NCBI GenBank assembly: GCA_947177105.1
Contig: CAMWTF010000004.1
Coordinates: 1 to 26,251, forward strand
Length of the DNA: 26,251 nt
DNA from: an uncultured Lachnospiraceae bacterium
Lineage (GTDB): Bacteria > Bacillota > Clostridia > Lachnospirales > Lachnospiraceae
Direction: 5' to 3'
The stretch's first letter is position 1. The number at the start of each line of letters is the position of its first letter. Below are positions 13,874-22,416 of the stretch, one piece after another. The position numbers and the translations under genes were made by a program. Below the pieces are notes generated by a model. That model made no database searches. It saw nothing but the letters and a program-made list of their open reading frames with translations, and was not told the origin of the DNA.

Positions 13874-15502
13874 ATGGAAGTAAAAAAGACGAGAAAGATT
13901 GTGTTTGCGGCAGTGACAGGGATCATCATAGGATTCCAATACGCGGCGGGAAACCGTCTGGACCGGCAGGATACCTTGGATCTGCGGGATGCCTCCTTCT
14001 ATTTAAGCTGGCTTGTAATCAGCGTTGCCGCGGCTTCTATCGTCTACGCGATCTGGTGGTACGTAAATAAACTGTGGAAAGACAGGATAACTTCCGGCGG
14101 GAAAGAGGAAGACAGAAGTCATGGCGGGGTGGAATTTACCCCGCTTTTTCTGCATCTGTTCTATACCGGGGTCTTGCTGCTCTGCTGGCTGCCCGCGCTT
14201 CTCTCCATTGTGCCCGGCGTGTTTTCCTATGATGCTTATGCGGAGTGGGAACAGGTAAAAACGGGTCTGATCACTTCCCATCACCCGGTGCTTCATGTGC
14301 TGTTGGTGGGGGGCCTGCTGGAAGGTTTCCATCGGCTCACAGGCAGTTACAATGTGGGGATCTGTGTCTACACGCTGCTGCAGATGCTCCTGGTGGCCAA
14401 TGCCCTGGCATTTACCGTCACTTATATGAAAAAAAGAGGGATTGGGCGAGGGGGAAGGCTTCTTACGCTGCTCTTCTATGGACTGTCGCCGGTACTTGCG
14501 CTGTTCTCCATATGCACCACCAAGGATGTGCTGTTTGCCGCCTGCCAGCTGCTGTTAATGCTGTTCGTGCTGCGCCTCACAGGGGAGCAGGATCGTTTCT
14601 TCGCAAAGGGGAGGACCCAGATCGGTTTTGTCCTGGCTATGCTGGGCACCATGATTCTGCGCAACAATGGACTGTATATCGCCCTGGTGATGCTGGCAGC
14701 GCTGTTCTTTTTCTGCAGAAAGTATTGGAGGAGATATGTGCTGCTGGCGGCGGTGACGCTGCTTTTGTACGGGGTCTATACGGGGCCCCTGTATGCCGCG
14801 TTGTCCGTCACTCCCGGAGGGGTTGAGGAGATGCTGCCTGTGCCCATCCAGCAGATGGCCAGAGTATACCATTATGAGTACGATTCCCTGGATGCCCGGG
14901 ATCTGGAACTGCTCTACCGGGTGCTGCCCAGGGAGAACCTGGAGGCTTACAAGCCCACGGTGGCCGACCCGGTGAAGAGCGGCTTTGACCGGGAGGGCTT
15001 TGCCGCCAACCGCAGAGAATTTTTTGGGCTGTGGATGCGCTGGGGGGTGGAACATCCCTTGACGTATATCAATTCCTTCCTGGTGACCACAGTGGACTTT
15101 TGGTATCCCGGCGCCGTGATGGACGGCTATAAAGACCCCTATGGCAGAAGCAGTTACTTTGACTACCGGGTGGCGGAGCCGGGGCAGGAGGTAGTGCTGC
15201 TGAAAGGGCTGCATGACTTTTATGAGAAGCTTTCCTGGGATAAGGCGGCGCAGCAGAAGCCCCTGGCTTTTCTGGCGCTGAGCCCGGGCTGGTATTTTCT
15301 GGTGTTTGTGGTAGTGTTTATGTATCTGTGGTGCTATAAAAAGAGGAAGCTGCTGCTTCCCTTACTGGTTCCTCTGCTGACCATGGCCACGGCACTGTTA
15401 GGCCCCATGGCGCTGGTCAGATATGTGCTGATTTTCTTTTATGGATTTCCGCTGATTGTGGCCATGCTCATAAAGCCGGAGGCATTTTTTGCAAAAGAGT
15501 AA
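13874..15502 (+). CDS. Multi-pass membrane protein, DUF6020-like (possible GT-C-type glycosyltransferase)
   Basis: About 542 aa from ATG 13874, where GGGAG lies about 10 bases upstream. An in-frame TTG at 13814 would add 20 polar residues. Many hydrophobic segments (10 or more) span the protein. Conserved-looking motifs are PGVFSYDAYAEWEQ in an early loop, TSHHPVLHVLL, SICTTKDVLFA and ILRNNGLY, a set I associate with the DUF6020 family. Membrane glycosyltransferases of the GT-C kind share this style of acidic first loop. The function is otherwise unknown. It follows the amino-acid transporter closely (60 bases) but is not obviously related in function. It converges on the next gene with only 26 bases between and no visible terminator. 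Confidence 0.75.
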   Translation: MEVKKTRKIVFAAVTGIIIGFQYAAGNRLDRQDTLDLRDASFYLSWLVISVAAASIVYAIWWYVNKLWKDRITSGGKEEDRSHGGVEFTPLFLHLFYTGVLLLCWLPALLSIVPGVFSYDAYAEWEQVKTGLITSHHPVLHVLLVGGLLEGFHRLTGSYNVGICVYTLLQMLLVANALAFTVTYMKKRGIGRGGRLLTLLFYGLSPVLALFSICTTKDVLFAACQLLLMLFVLRLTGEQDRFFAKGRTQIGFVLAMLGTMILRNNGLYIALVMLAALFFFCRKYWRRYVLLAAVTLLLYGVYTGPLYAALSVTPGGVEEMLPVPIQQMARVYHYEYDSLDARDLELLYRVLPRENLEAYKPTVADPVKSGFDREGFAANRREFFGLWMRWGVEHPLTYINSFLVTTVDFWYPGAVMDGYKDPYGRSSYFDYRVAEPGQEVVLLKGLHDFYEKLSWDKAAQQKPLAFLALSPGWYFLVFVVVFMYLWCYKKRKLLLPLLVPLLTMATALLGPMALVRYVLIFFYGFPLIVAMLIKPEAFFAKE

Positions 15503-15528
15503 CCTTTGCGCCCTTGCCCTGTTCGAAA

Positions 15529-17229
15529 TCAGTCCTGCCGGGTCTGGAAGATCACCAGATAGTCATTGATACCGACGGGGGATTCCTGACAGGTTTCCCC
15601 CACATAGCTGATGACCCAGGGATCGCTGTAGAGCAGCCCGGCGTCGCAGACCACATAGTCCGGCAGCCTGTCCGGATGCAGCTTGAACCAGGATAGAACC
15701 TTGTCGTCAAAGGTGGGTGAGCAGATGGTGGAAGGTGTGGCGTACTCCAGATCCTTCATCAGATACAAATCCGTGTCGGAGCCCATGTAGAACACTTTCG
15801 AGCCCTCGGGAAGCAGGCTGGTAATCAGCTGATAATTATCTCTATAGCGGACGGCGGAGGGGGTGTCGGCCATCAGTCCCAGGGCGGGTCCCTGGCGCAG
15901 GAGACTTATATCGTCCAGAATGGTTTCGTGTCGCCCGCCAGTGGTGCGCTGCATGTAACACCGGCCAAACATAAGCACACATACCCATAGCGCCAGTATG
16001 GCCCGAGGCATGAGTCGGAGCCTGCCGGTGTTTTTTTCTGCCGATAATTCTCTCAGCTGGGGCAGGGACAGGATGCCTATGGCGCAGGGGGCCAGGAAGG
16101 GCAGGGATACCAGCAGCGGGTGGTTGCTGAACAGCAAAATGCCCGCAAAGGCAGCCAGGGGCATCAGCACGAAGAACCCCAGCGCCGGGGCGGGGGCAAG
16201 TTTCCGTCGCAAGGCCGCCCATAGTAGCAGCATAGGTAGAAAGAAGTATTCTGCCATGGGATAATTGGGATACCGATTGCCAAACAGCCAGATACAGACC
16301 TGCCCTGCCAGGGTACAGCCAATCAGCAGGCCGCACCACAGAAGAGGGGAAAAGGGCTTTTTGGTTTTGAGGCGGTAAAGCAGCTGTAACAGGAAAGCCG
16401 CCAGAGAATACCCCAAAAAGAACAGCAGAAGCTGTCCCAGAGACTGGCCGTGTCCCAGCAGACGCTCCCTCCAGGGGGCGGAGTGGGAGCCGTCGCTGGC
16501 TACTATGGATATCAGGTTTCCCATCTCGCCCAGGGGAATATAGGACAGGAGCATGGTCAGAAAGGCCAAAGCGCCCAGCAGGCAGGGCGCGGTCAGGCAG
16601 GCCAATTCCCGGATCAGGGAGTGGGGAGAGCGGCGGCGGTAGCGGACCATGCAGCCCACGCAGACGGCGAAGGCCAGCAGAGTGGAGGGATAGGATAGAA
16701 CCTCCAGCGCCAGAAAACAGCCTGCAAACACCAGATGACGCAGAGCATAACTTCCGGGCTGTGAGGCCGAAGGGCCGTAGTACCGCAGCAGGCAGAGCAC
16801 CGCCAGCAGCAGACACCATATTTGGATATTGGAAAATTCCGGCAGGAACATGATCTTGGGCAGCGCAAAGAAATAGATACCACAGACCAGGAGGGTATGT
16901 TCCCGGTCCAGATAACTTTTCAGTGTCCGATAGAGGCAGAAGCCCACGGCGCCGTGCAGCAACAGGCCCCAGAGCCGCAGGTACAGAATAATGCCTGTGG
17001 TGGTGTGAAAGATCGCCGCATAGGGGGCCATCAGCAGCATACACAGCCAGCCCGAGGTCTGGTGCGGTTCCCATAGATCCGCCAGCAGACGGTCCCCCCT
17101 CAACAGCCGGTAGGCCATGGACACGGCATACTGCTCATCGATATCATAGCCCACCAGAAGGATTTTCAATGCGGTGACGGCAAAAAGGGCCGTCAGAATA
17201 AAAGTTAAAATGCGTTTGCGTACAGCCAT
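15529..17229 (-). CDS. GT-C-like membrane glycosyltransferase (family uncertain)
   Basis: 566 aa, starting at ATG 17229 with GAGGAA about 11 bases upstream. Topology is an N-terminal membrane segment, a first outside loop with an acidic pair (DIDEQY, D31-E32), then about 10 further membrane helices and a C-terminal soluble region of about 130 residues. An Asp/Glu in the first external loop followed by WEPHQTSGW is typical of polyprenyl-phosphate-sugar-dependent enzymes of the PMT/ArnT type. It may add sugars to a lipid or surface polymer. It lies 51 bases after the helical protein on the same strand and is likely co-transcribed with it. No donor or acceptor can be named. Confidence 0.7.
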   Translation of the reverse strand: MAVRKRILTFILTALFAVTALKILLVGYDIDEQYAVSMAYRLLRGDRLLADLWEPHQTSGWLCMLLMAPYAAIFHTTTGIILYLRLWGLLLHGAVGFCLYRTLKSYLDREHTLLVCGIYFFALPKIMFLPEFSNIQIWCLLLAVLCLLRYYGPSASQPGSYALRHLVFAGCFLALEVLSYPSTLLAFAVCVGCMVRYRRRSPHSLIRELACLTAPCLLGALAFLTMLLSYIPLGEMGNLISIVASDGSHSAPWRERLLGHGQSLGQLLLFFLGYSLAAFLLQLLYRLKTKKPFSPLLWCGLLIGCTLAGQVCIWLFGNRYPNYPMAEYFFLPMLLLWAALRRKLAPAPALGFFVLMPLAAFAGILLFSNHPLLVSLPFLAPCAIGILSLPQLRELSAEKNTGRLRLMPRAILALWVCVLMFGRCYMQRTTGGRHETILDDISLLRQGPALGLMADTPSAVRYRDNYQLITSLLPEGSKVFYMGSDTDLYLMKDLEYATPSTICSPTFDDKVLSWFKLHPDRLPDYVVCDAGLLYSDPWVISYVGETCQESPVGINDYLVIFQTRQD

Positions 17230-17280
17230 ATGGATATCATTTCCTCTTCATTTAGAGCTTCGCGTATTCCTTCGTCATTG

Positions 17281-18240
17281 TCATAGCAGGGCCTGGGCGC
17301 GTTCCGCTATCGGGGGCAGATCATGCTCCCTGGCATATGCCTCAATTTGCTGCAGCGCCTTCTGTCTCTGGGGGGAGACGGCTTTGCCGGCGGAGCAGTC
17401 CAGAAAAGCATTCAGCAGTCCGGCGCTGTCCTCCACTTCTGAGATGCCCGCTACGGGCCCCTCGTCCAGCAGGGCCATAAGCAGTCTGCAGGCGCAGACA
17501 TACTCTTTCTCGGCGAGGCCGCCCTCCAGGCGCTGCCGCAGATTGCCTTTTCTGCAGCATTCCAGAGCGGAGTAGGCGGGTAATATGGTATTATCCCAGC
17601 CTTCCGTGAAGAGCCAGTCCGCAATCTCCTGGGTGTCCGGCTCCAGAGCGGCCACGGCGTGGATCCGTCCCCAGCCGTGTACGGCCTTGGCGACGCGCAG
17701 AATTTCCTGGGGAGACTTTGTCCAGCTGGCAGCTATCTGCAACACATACAAGGTGAACTCATCAGACAGCGCCAGGATCCGCAGGGCATTTTTCAGGGGT
17801 TCATTTTGGTCCGTGTCAAAGAGCGCCAGCAGCACCAGACCAAACTTCACCTCTTCCCGGTGAGTGCCCTTCAGGGCGCATTCCGCCGCCAGGCGGTAGA
17901 TTTCCGAGGGGGGCAGCTGTTGCTGGCGCTCCATGACATATTGCAGAACTTTGTTCATGACGGAGATCATATGCCCGTCCGTCACCCATCTGCCGATCAG
18001 TCTGCGGGCCTGATCCAGATCGGTGGCGGCGGCATCCACAGCCTGCTTTAGCAGGGAGGCATCCTGATCGGGGGCCCCCATGTGGTAGAGGGCGATGCCG
18101 TCCAGAGCGCCGTCCGCAAAACGGGGCTTGTCCGGCGAGGATGCCTCCTCCGTGGGAAGAGAGTATTCCAATGGCAGCTCCTCCCGCCCGTTCCGCGCCC
18201 GGCAGATATTTTCATAGATGCTTTCTGATGTACTATTCAT
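17281..18240 (-). CDS. Soluble all-helical protein of unknown function (HEAT-like)
   Basis: 319 aa from ATG 18240, chosen because AAGGAGA lies 6 bases upstream. An upstream in-frame start at 18438 would run through the promoter. There is no signal peptide or membrane segment. Predicted structure is almost entirely helical, with short repeating helix pairs (for example EVKFGLVLLALFD, PLKNALRILALSDEFTLYVL, EILRVAKAVHGWGRIHAVAAL, EIADWLFTEGW), resembling HEAT/armadillo scaffolds. The family was not recognised. It is first in a two-gene minus-strand unit with the GT-C-like enzyme, and has a clear promoter (18290-18318) with a palindrome just upstream. Confidence 0.75.
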   Translation of the reverse strand: MNSTSESIYENICRARNGREELPLEYSLPTEEASSPDKPRFADGALDGIALYHMGAPDQDASLLKQAVDAAATDLDQARRLIGRWVTDGHMISVMNKVLQYVMERQQQLPPSEIYRLAAECALKGTHREEVKFGLVLLALFDTDQNEPLKNALRILALSDEFTLYVLQIAASWTKSPQEILRVAKAVHGWGRIHAVAALEPDTQEIADWLFTEGWDNTILPAYSALECCRKGNLRQRLEGGLAEKEYVCACRLLMALLDEGPVAGISEVEDSAGLLNAFLDCSAGKAVSPQRQKALQQIEAYAREHDLPPIAERAQALL

Positions 18241-18289
18241 ATGGTCTCCTTTATGCTTTCTGATGGCATTGTTTTCATATATTTCACTT

Positions 18290-18318
18290 AGTATACTATG
18301 TTTTGGACCCTGTGCCAA
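18290..18318 (-). promoter_or_regulatory. Promoter of the helical protein / GT-C unit
   Basis: On the minus strand TTGGCA (18318-18313), a 17-base spacer and TATACT (18295-18290) form a good promoter about 50 bases before ATG 18240. Confidence 0.7.
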
Positions 18319-18325
18319 GGAAAAG

Positions 18326-18346
18326 TTTGGAAGTGAAACTTCCAAA
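18326..18346. promoter_or_regulatory. Palindrome TTTGGAAGT-GAA-ACTTCCAAA, possible operator
   Basis: A perfect 9-bp inverted repeat with a 3-base centre lies just upstream of the -35 of the helical-protein promoter. A further AAGTTTGGAA half-site occurs at 18398-18407. A CGGGC-ACA-GCCCG palindrome is at 18367-18379. The placement suits a regulator acting on one or both divergent genes. Confidence 0.5.
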
Positions 18347-18439
18347 TACGCATTAACGCAATAACACGGGCACAGCCCGCGATATACATGTAGAGGTAAG
18401 TTTGGAAACCCGACACTCTTGCCGGCTTGAAAGTTCATA

Positions 18440-18469
18440 TTGCGCAGGAAGTCCGTAAGATGTTATGAT
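18440..18469 (+). promoter_or_regulatory. Probable promoter of the SGNH lipoprotein
   Basis: TTGCGC (18440-18445), an 18-base spacer and TATGAT (18464-18469) precede ATG 18499 by 29 bases. The -35 is weak, the -10 good. Confidence 0.5.
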
Positions 18470-18498
18470 TAAAAATGTAAATACAGGGGGAACAAGCT

Positions 18499-19752
18499 AT
18501 GAAATATAAAAAAGGAAGAATTTTTCTTGCGGTTATCTGCATGGTATCGGTTCTTGCGGGCTGTTCCGCGGGAGAAAATCAGGAAGGACAAAGTGCGGAG
18601 GATGTGATGGAAGTGTCAGAATCACAACTCCCCATCCCTTTGCCATCGGACTATGTCTCGGAGGAGATGTACCAGCGAGCCATAGCTTTCCAGCAGGGAA
18701 ACCTGACAAGGCTGGCGGCGGTGATGCGCAGGGCCCAGGCGGGGGAGGATATCACCGTGGGCGTCATCGGCGGCTCCATCACCGAGGGCTACAGCGCCAG
18801 CGACAGGGCGAAGACCTCTTACGCCTGCCATATGCGGAACTGGTGGCAGGAGCGGTTCCCGGATATCACGGTGGAGTATGTGAATGCCGGGATTGGGGGC
18901 ACAAGCTCCTATCTGGGGGTACACCGGGTGCAGGAGGAACTGCTGGACTATGAGCCGGATTTTGTGATTGTGGAATTTTCCGTGAACGACGGCAACACCA
19001 TTTTTTACAAGAGAAGCTATGACAATCTGCTGCGTCGCATACTTTCGGATGAGAACGCCCCGGCCCTGCTGCTGCTTTTTACCACCCAGGAGAACGGCTC
19101 CAGCGCCCAGGTAAACGATGCCTTGCTGGGCTTCGGGTACAAGCTGCCCATGGTCAGTTATGGCAACGCGGTGCTGCCTGCTATCGAATCGGGAGAATTT
19201 ACCTGGAAAGATATCTCGCCGGACAATATTCACCCCAATGACCGGGGCCATGCCGTCATCGGTGAACTGCTCTACCGTTACCTGAATGATGTTTATGCAC
19301 GGCTGGAGGAGATCCCGGAACAGGTGGAGCCTTTTACCGCGGAGGCCCAGACCGACGAGCGGTACAGGGAGGGCCGGATTCTGGATGGCTCCAACCTGGC
19401 GCCGCTGTCCGTGGGCAGCTTCACGGAGCGGCAGGAAAACTGGTACTTTCCCTACAAGGACTACTGGTATACCACAGAAGGGGAGGAACCTATCGTGTTT
19501 GAGATAGAGGCTGCCAACATCGGCCTGCTGTACCAGCGTGATGTGGACGAGGCGTTTGGACAGTATGACATTTATATTGACGGGGAGCGTGTTCGTACAT
19601 TGAACGGCAATTTTGTGAACGGGTGGGGGAACTCCATGGAGGCGGAGGAACTGTACACTTCCGGCGAGGCGGCTCTTCACCGGGTGGAGGTGCGGAAAAA
19701 TCCCGATTCCACAGGGGGCAAGTTTACTGTTATCGGCTGGCTTATCTCATAA
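18499..19752 (+). CDS. SGNH/GDSL-hydrolase lipoprotein (probable surface carbohydrate esterase)
   Basis: 417 aa from ATG 18499 with GGGGGAA upstream. The signal peptide ends in lipobox LAGC (Cys22). The SGNH hydrolase core spans about residues 80-275: block I GVIGGSITEG with Ser93, block II NAGIGGTSS, block III FSVNDG with the oxyanion Asn, and block V DNIHPND with Asp242 and His245. Residues about 285-417 look like a beta-sandwich (LAPLSVGSFTE, YDIYIDGERVRTLNG, HRVEVRKNPDSTGGKFTVIGWLIS) that may bind carbohydrate. Members of this superfamily often deacetylate plant polysaccharides, which would suit the GH26 gene downstream, but the substrate is inferred. A terminator directly follows, so it is a single-gene transcript. 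Confidence 0.88.
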   Translation: MKYKKGRIFLAVICMVSVLAGCSAGENQEGQSAEDVMEVSESQLPIPLPSDYVSEEMYQRAIAFQQGNLTRLAAVMRRAQAGEDITVGVIGGSITEGYSASDRAKTSYACHMRNWWQERFPDITVEYVNAGIGGTSSYLGVHRVQEELLDYEPDFVIVEFSVNDGNTIFYKRSYDNLLRRILSDENAPALLLLFTTQENGSSAQVNDALLGFGYKLPMVSYGNAVLPAIESGEFTWKDISPDNIHPNDRGHAVIGELLYRYLNDVYARLEEIPEQVEPFTAEAQTDERYREGRILDGSNLAPLSVGSFTERQENWYFPYKDYWYTTEGEEPIVFEIEAANIGLLYQRDVDEAFGQYDIYIDGERVRTLNGNFVNGWGNSMEAEELYTSGEAALHRVEVRKNPDSTGGKFTVIGWLIS

Positions 19753-19771
19753 AAATACTAAACATTTTGTC

Positions 19772-19798
19772 GGACCTTCTCAGGAAGGTCCTTTTTTT
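19772..19798 (+). terminator. Intrinsic terminator after the SGNH lipoprotein
   Basis: GGACCTTC (19772-19779) and GAAGGTCC (19784-19791) form a perfect 8-bp stem with loop TCAG, followed by seven Ts. It begins 19 bases after the stop codon. Confidence 0.92.
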
Positions 19799-20105
19799 CA
19801 TACAGCATCAGCTGTTTAACATATAAATTAGCTAATATTTAACTAATTACTCACGTTTATTAAGTAATTCTTTGCGAGCGGGCACGAGCACGTACAATAA
19901 ATTAAGTATTTTCATAAAAAATTCATATAGATACAATGATGAAAAGAGGTAAAACACACTTGTACATTATATACAATTTCGGCATGTGAAAATAGGCTAA
20001 TTTGACAAAATGCATAAAAGGTATTGCAGTTTTATAGCAACTATAGTAGAATTTAATAGGGATTAAAAAAACTTAAAATGACTTAAAAGATATCGGGAGA
20101 GAAAC
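19799..20105 (+). promoter_or_regulatory. AT-rich regulatory region upstream of the GH26 operon
   Basis: No gene is visible here. The best promoter is TTGCAG (20024-20029), a 17-base spacer and TAGAAT (20047-20052), about 50 bases before ATG 20106. Upstream is an inverted repeat TTGTA-CATTATA-TACAA (19960-19976). In the leader, ACTTAAAA occurs twice exactly 10 bases apart (20071-20078 and 20081-20088), so both copies face the same side of the helix. These are candidate regulator sites. No catabolite-repression box was recognised. Confidence 0.55.
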
Positions 20106-21647
20106 ATGAGGCGGATACACTTAAAAAAATTAGATTGTATTCTGCCCGTTTTGGCTTTGCTGCTGGCGCTGCCCGGATGCAATGGAGCGGGAACGGGACA
20201 GACGGGATCGGAAACCGAGACAGGGACGCCTCCGGCGCCGGATCTGAGGACCTATTCCTGGGACGAGGCCATTGTCTATGAGGCGGAGGAGGGAACTCTG
20301 CTGGGCGGTACATCAGCAAAGGAAGAGGGCGGCATAGGTTATGTGGAAGGCTTTTCCAAGGAGGAGGATGAGCTGGAGCTGGCCATACATATTGAAGAGA
20401 ACGGATTTTATGACCTGAATTTTGTCAGCAGGAGCGCTGACGGAGGCTATAAAGAGAACTATGTGGCTGTGGACGGTGAGCGGATGGGCACTGCGATGGT
20501 GGAGGGGAAGGATTACACAGACTCTCTCATATCCAGGGTTTATCTGGAGGCGGGGGACCACACTGTAAAGCTCAGCTCGTACTGGGGCTGGATACAGGTG
20601 GACAGCTTGAAAATAAAGCCCTCAGATGAACTGGATCCGGGGCGGTTTGACATAGCTCCGGTACTGGTGAATCAGAACGCCACAGAAAACACCCGGCGGC
20701 TGATGGCCTATCTGTGCGATGTCTATGGAACGGATATTCTGTCGGGCCAATACTGTGATACAGGCATGTTTGGGACGGAGAACGCCACGATCTGGAAGAC
20801 CACCCAGGGTAAGTATCCGGCTATTTTGGGATTGGATATGTCCAACTACACACCGGTTTCCGCAGCGCACGGAGCGGAGGGACATGCGACGGAATATGCG
20901 CTGGAATATTGGGATAAGGGCGGAATCGTAACCTTCTGCTGGCACTGGACCACGCCGGATAAATACATTACAGGCAACTGGTATTCCACTTTCTATAAAG
21001 AACATACCAATATTGATCTGGCCAAAATCATGAGCGGCCAGGACCAGGAGGGATACGATCTGCTGGTGGCGGATATTGACGCGATTGCGGAGCAGCTGCT
21101 GATTCTGCAGGAGGCGGATGTGCCGGTGCTGTGGCGGCCCTTGCACGAAGCCAGCGGCGGCTGGTTCTGGTGGGGGAACGCAGGGACGGATGCCTACAAG
21201 CAGCTGTATGTGCTGATGTACGACAGACTGGTGAACCATCACGGACTGAACAACCTGATATGGGTGTGGAACGGTCAGGACAAGGAGTGGTATCCCGGGG
21301 ATGAATATGTGGATATCATCGGCGAGGACATTTACCCCGGAGAGCATGTGTACACGCCGCAGACCTCCAAATATCTGGAGGTTCTGGAGTATACGGACGC
21401 AAAAAAGATGATCATCCTGTCGGAGAACGGCTGTCTGTTTGACCCCGATCTGGCCATCCGGGACGGCTCCATGTGGGGATCCTTCTGTACCTGGGGCGGT
21501 GAGTTTGTCATCAAGAATAAGCAGCTGTACATTCTGAGCGAACAGTACACCGAGGAGGATATGCTGAAGAAGGTGTATGAGCATGAGCATGTGATCACCA
21601 GAGATGAACTGCCGGATCTGAAAAGCTATCCGCTGCCAGGTGAGTAA
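20106..21647 (+). CDS. GH26 glycoside hydrolase lipoprotein with CBM35-like domain (probable beta-mannanase)
   Basis: 513 aa from ATG 20106 with GGGAGAG upstream. The lipobox LPGC (Cys25) anchors it at the cell surface. Residues about 55-175 form a CBM35-like domain (IVYEAEEGTLLGG at its start, YLEAGDHTVKLSS and IQVDSLKI at its end). Residues about 190-505 are a GH26 barrel: DILSGQY near the start, TFCWHWTTP, the acid/base Glu348 in RPLHEASGGWFWWG, IWVWNG, and the nucleophile Glu440 in ILSENG. GH26 enzymes with this layout are mostly endo-beta-1,4-mannanases, though other beta-glucan activities exist. It heads a run of polysaccharide-uptake genes (YesL-like, binding protein, permease). Confidence 0.92.
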   Translation: MRRIHLKKLDCILPVLALLLALPGCNGAGTGQTGSETETGTPPAPDLRTYSWDEAIVYEAEEGTLLGGTSAKEEGGIGYVEGFSKEEDELELAIHIEENGFYDLNFVSRSADGGYKENYVAVDGERMGTAMVEGKDYTDSLISRVYLEAGDHTVKLSSYWGWIQVDSLKIKPSDELDPGRFDIAPVLVNQNATENTRRLMAYLCDVYGTDILSGQYCDTGMFGTENATIWKTTQGKYPAILGLDMSNYTPVSAAHGAEGHATEYALEYWDKGGIVTFCWHWTTPDKYITGNWYSTFYKEHTNIDLAKIMSGQDQEGYDLLVADIDAIAEQLLILQEADVPVLWRPLHEASGGWFWWGNAGTDAYKQLYVLMYDRLVNHHGLNNLIWVWNGQDKEWYPGDEYVDIIGEDIYPGEHVYTPQTSKYLEVLEYTDAKKMIILSENGCLFDPDLAIRDGSMWGSFCTWGGEFVIKNKQLYILSEQYTEEDMLKKVYEHEHVITRDELPDLKSYPLPGE

Positions 21648-21712
21648 GACAGCATATTTCCGCAGGGCGCACCGGAAGGGAATAGGCGGAACTATAATGA
21701 GGAGATGGTTCA

Positions 21713-22366
21713 TTGGGTCAGTTATTTTCGACAGACGGCATTATATATCGGTTCCTGAACAAGACAGGCAATATCATTCTCGCCACGATACTGTGGCTGG
21801 CGGGCTGCGTTCCGGTGGTGACCATAGGCGCCTCTACCGCTGCGTTCTACTATGTTATGGTAAAATCTGTCCGTAAGGATGTGGGGTATGTACACTCGGA
21901 GTTCTGGCGAGGCTATAAACTGAATTTCAAGAAGGGCGTGGCGGCTACGGTATTGCTGCTGGCGCTGGGGATGGTTCTGGGGCTGGAGATGCGGATGGTC
22001 CTGAAGAACAGTGTGGAAGTCGGCCAGATATGGTACTCCCTGAGCGGGCTGCTGATTCTGCTGATGATTCTGGTTACGCTGTATCTGTTCCCCGTGATGT
22101 CAAGGTTTGATATGAAGCTGAGCAAGCTGTGTATGCTGGCCTTTGTTATATCGATCCGATACTGGTATATCACGGCGGCGCTGATAGCTGGTCTGGCGGT
22201 GGTGGTACTGGCACAGCTTTATCTGCTGCCTTTGCCGTTGATTCTGCTGACTCCGGGGCTATGGTGCTACGCCAGTTCCTTTCTGGTGGAGCGGGCCATG
22301 AAGCCTTATATGCCCAAGTCTCAGACCCCGGAGGGTGAGGAACAGCCGGAGAACTGGTATGATTGA
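21713..22366 (+). CDS. yesL: YesL-family membrane protein (DUF624)
   Basis: 217 aa beginning at TTG 21713 (MGQLFSTDGIIYRFLNK), with GAGGAGA about 9 bases upstream. No in-frame ATG lies nearby, and the N-terminus fits the family start. Four to five membrane segments are present. The family hallmark LAGCVPVVTIGASTAAFYYVMVKSVR is at residues about 29-54, followed by the FWRGYKLNFKKG loop. YesL proteins are regularly encoded beside sugar ABC transporters and glycoside hydrolases in Bacillota, but their molecular role is not settled. Here it lies between the GH26 gene (65-base gap) and the sugar-binding protein gene, within the same apparent operon. Confidence 0.85.
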   Translation: MGQLFSTDGIIYRFLNKTGNIILATILWLAGCVPVVTIGASTAAFYYVMVKSVRKDVGYVHSEFWRGYKLNFKKGVAATVLLLALGMVLGLEMRMVLKNSVEVGQIWYSLSGLLILLMILVTLYLFPVMSRFDMKLSKLCMLAFVISIRYWYITAALIAGLAVVVLAQLYLLPLPLILLTPGLWCYASSFLVERAMKPYMPKSQTPEGEEQPENWYD

Positions 22367-22416
22367 TTGCTGCTACACTAGAAGCAGTGAGCAAGATATA
22401 AAAAATGGAGAAGAAG

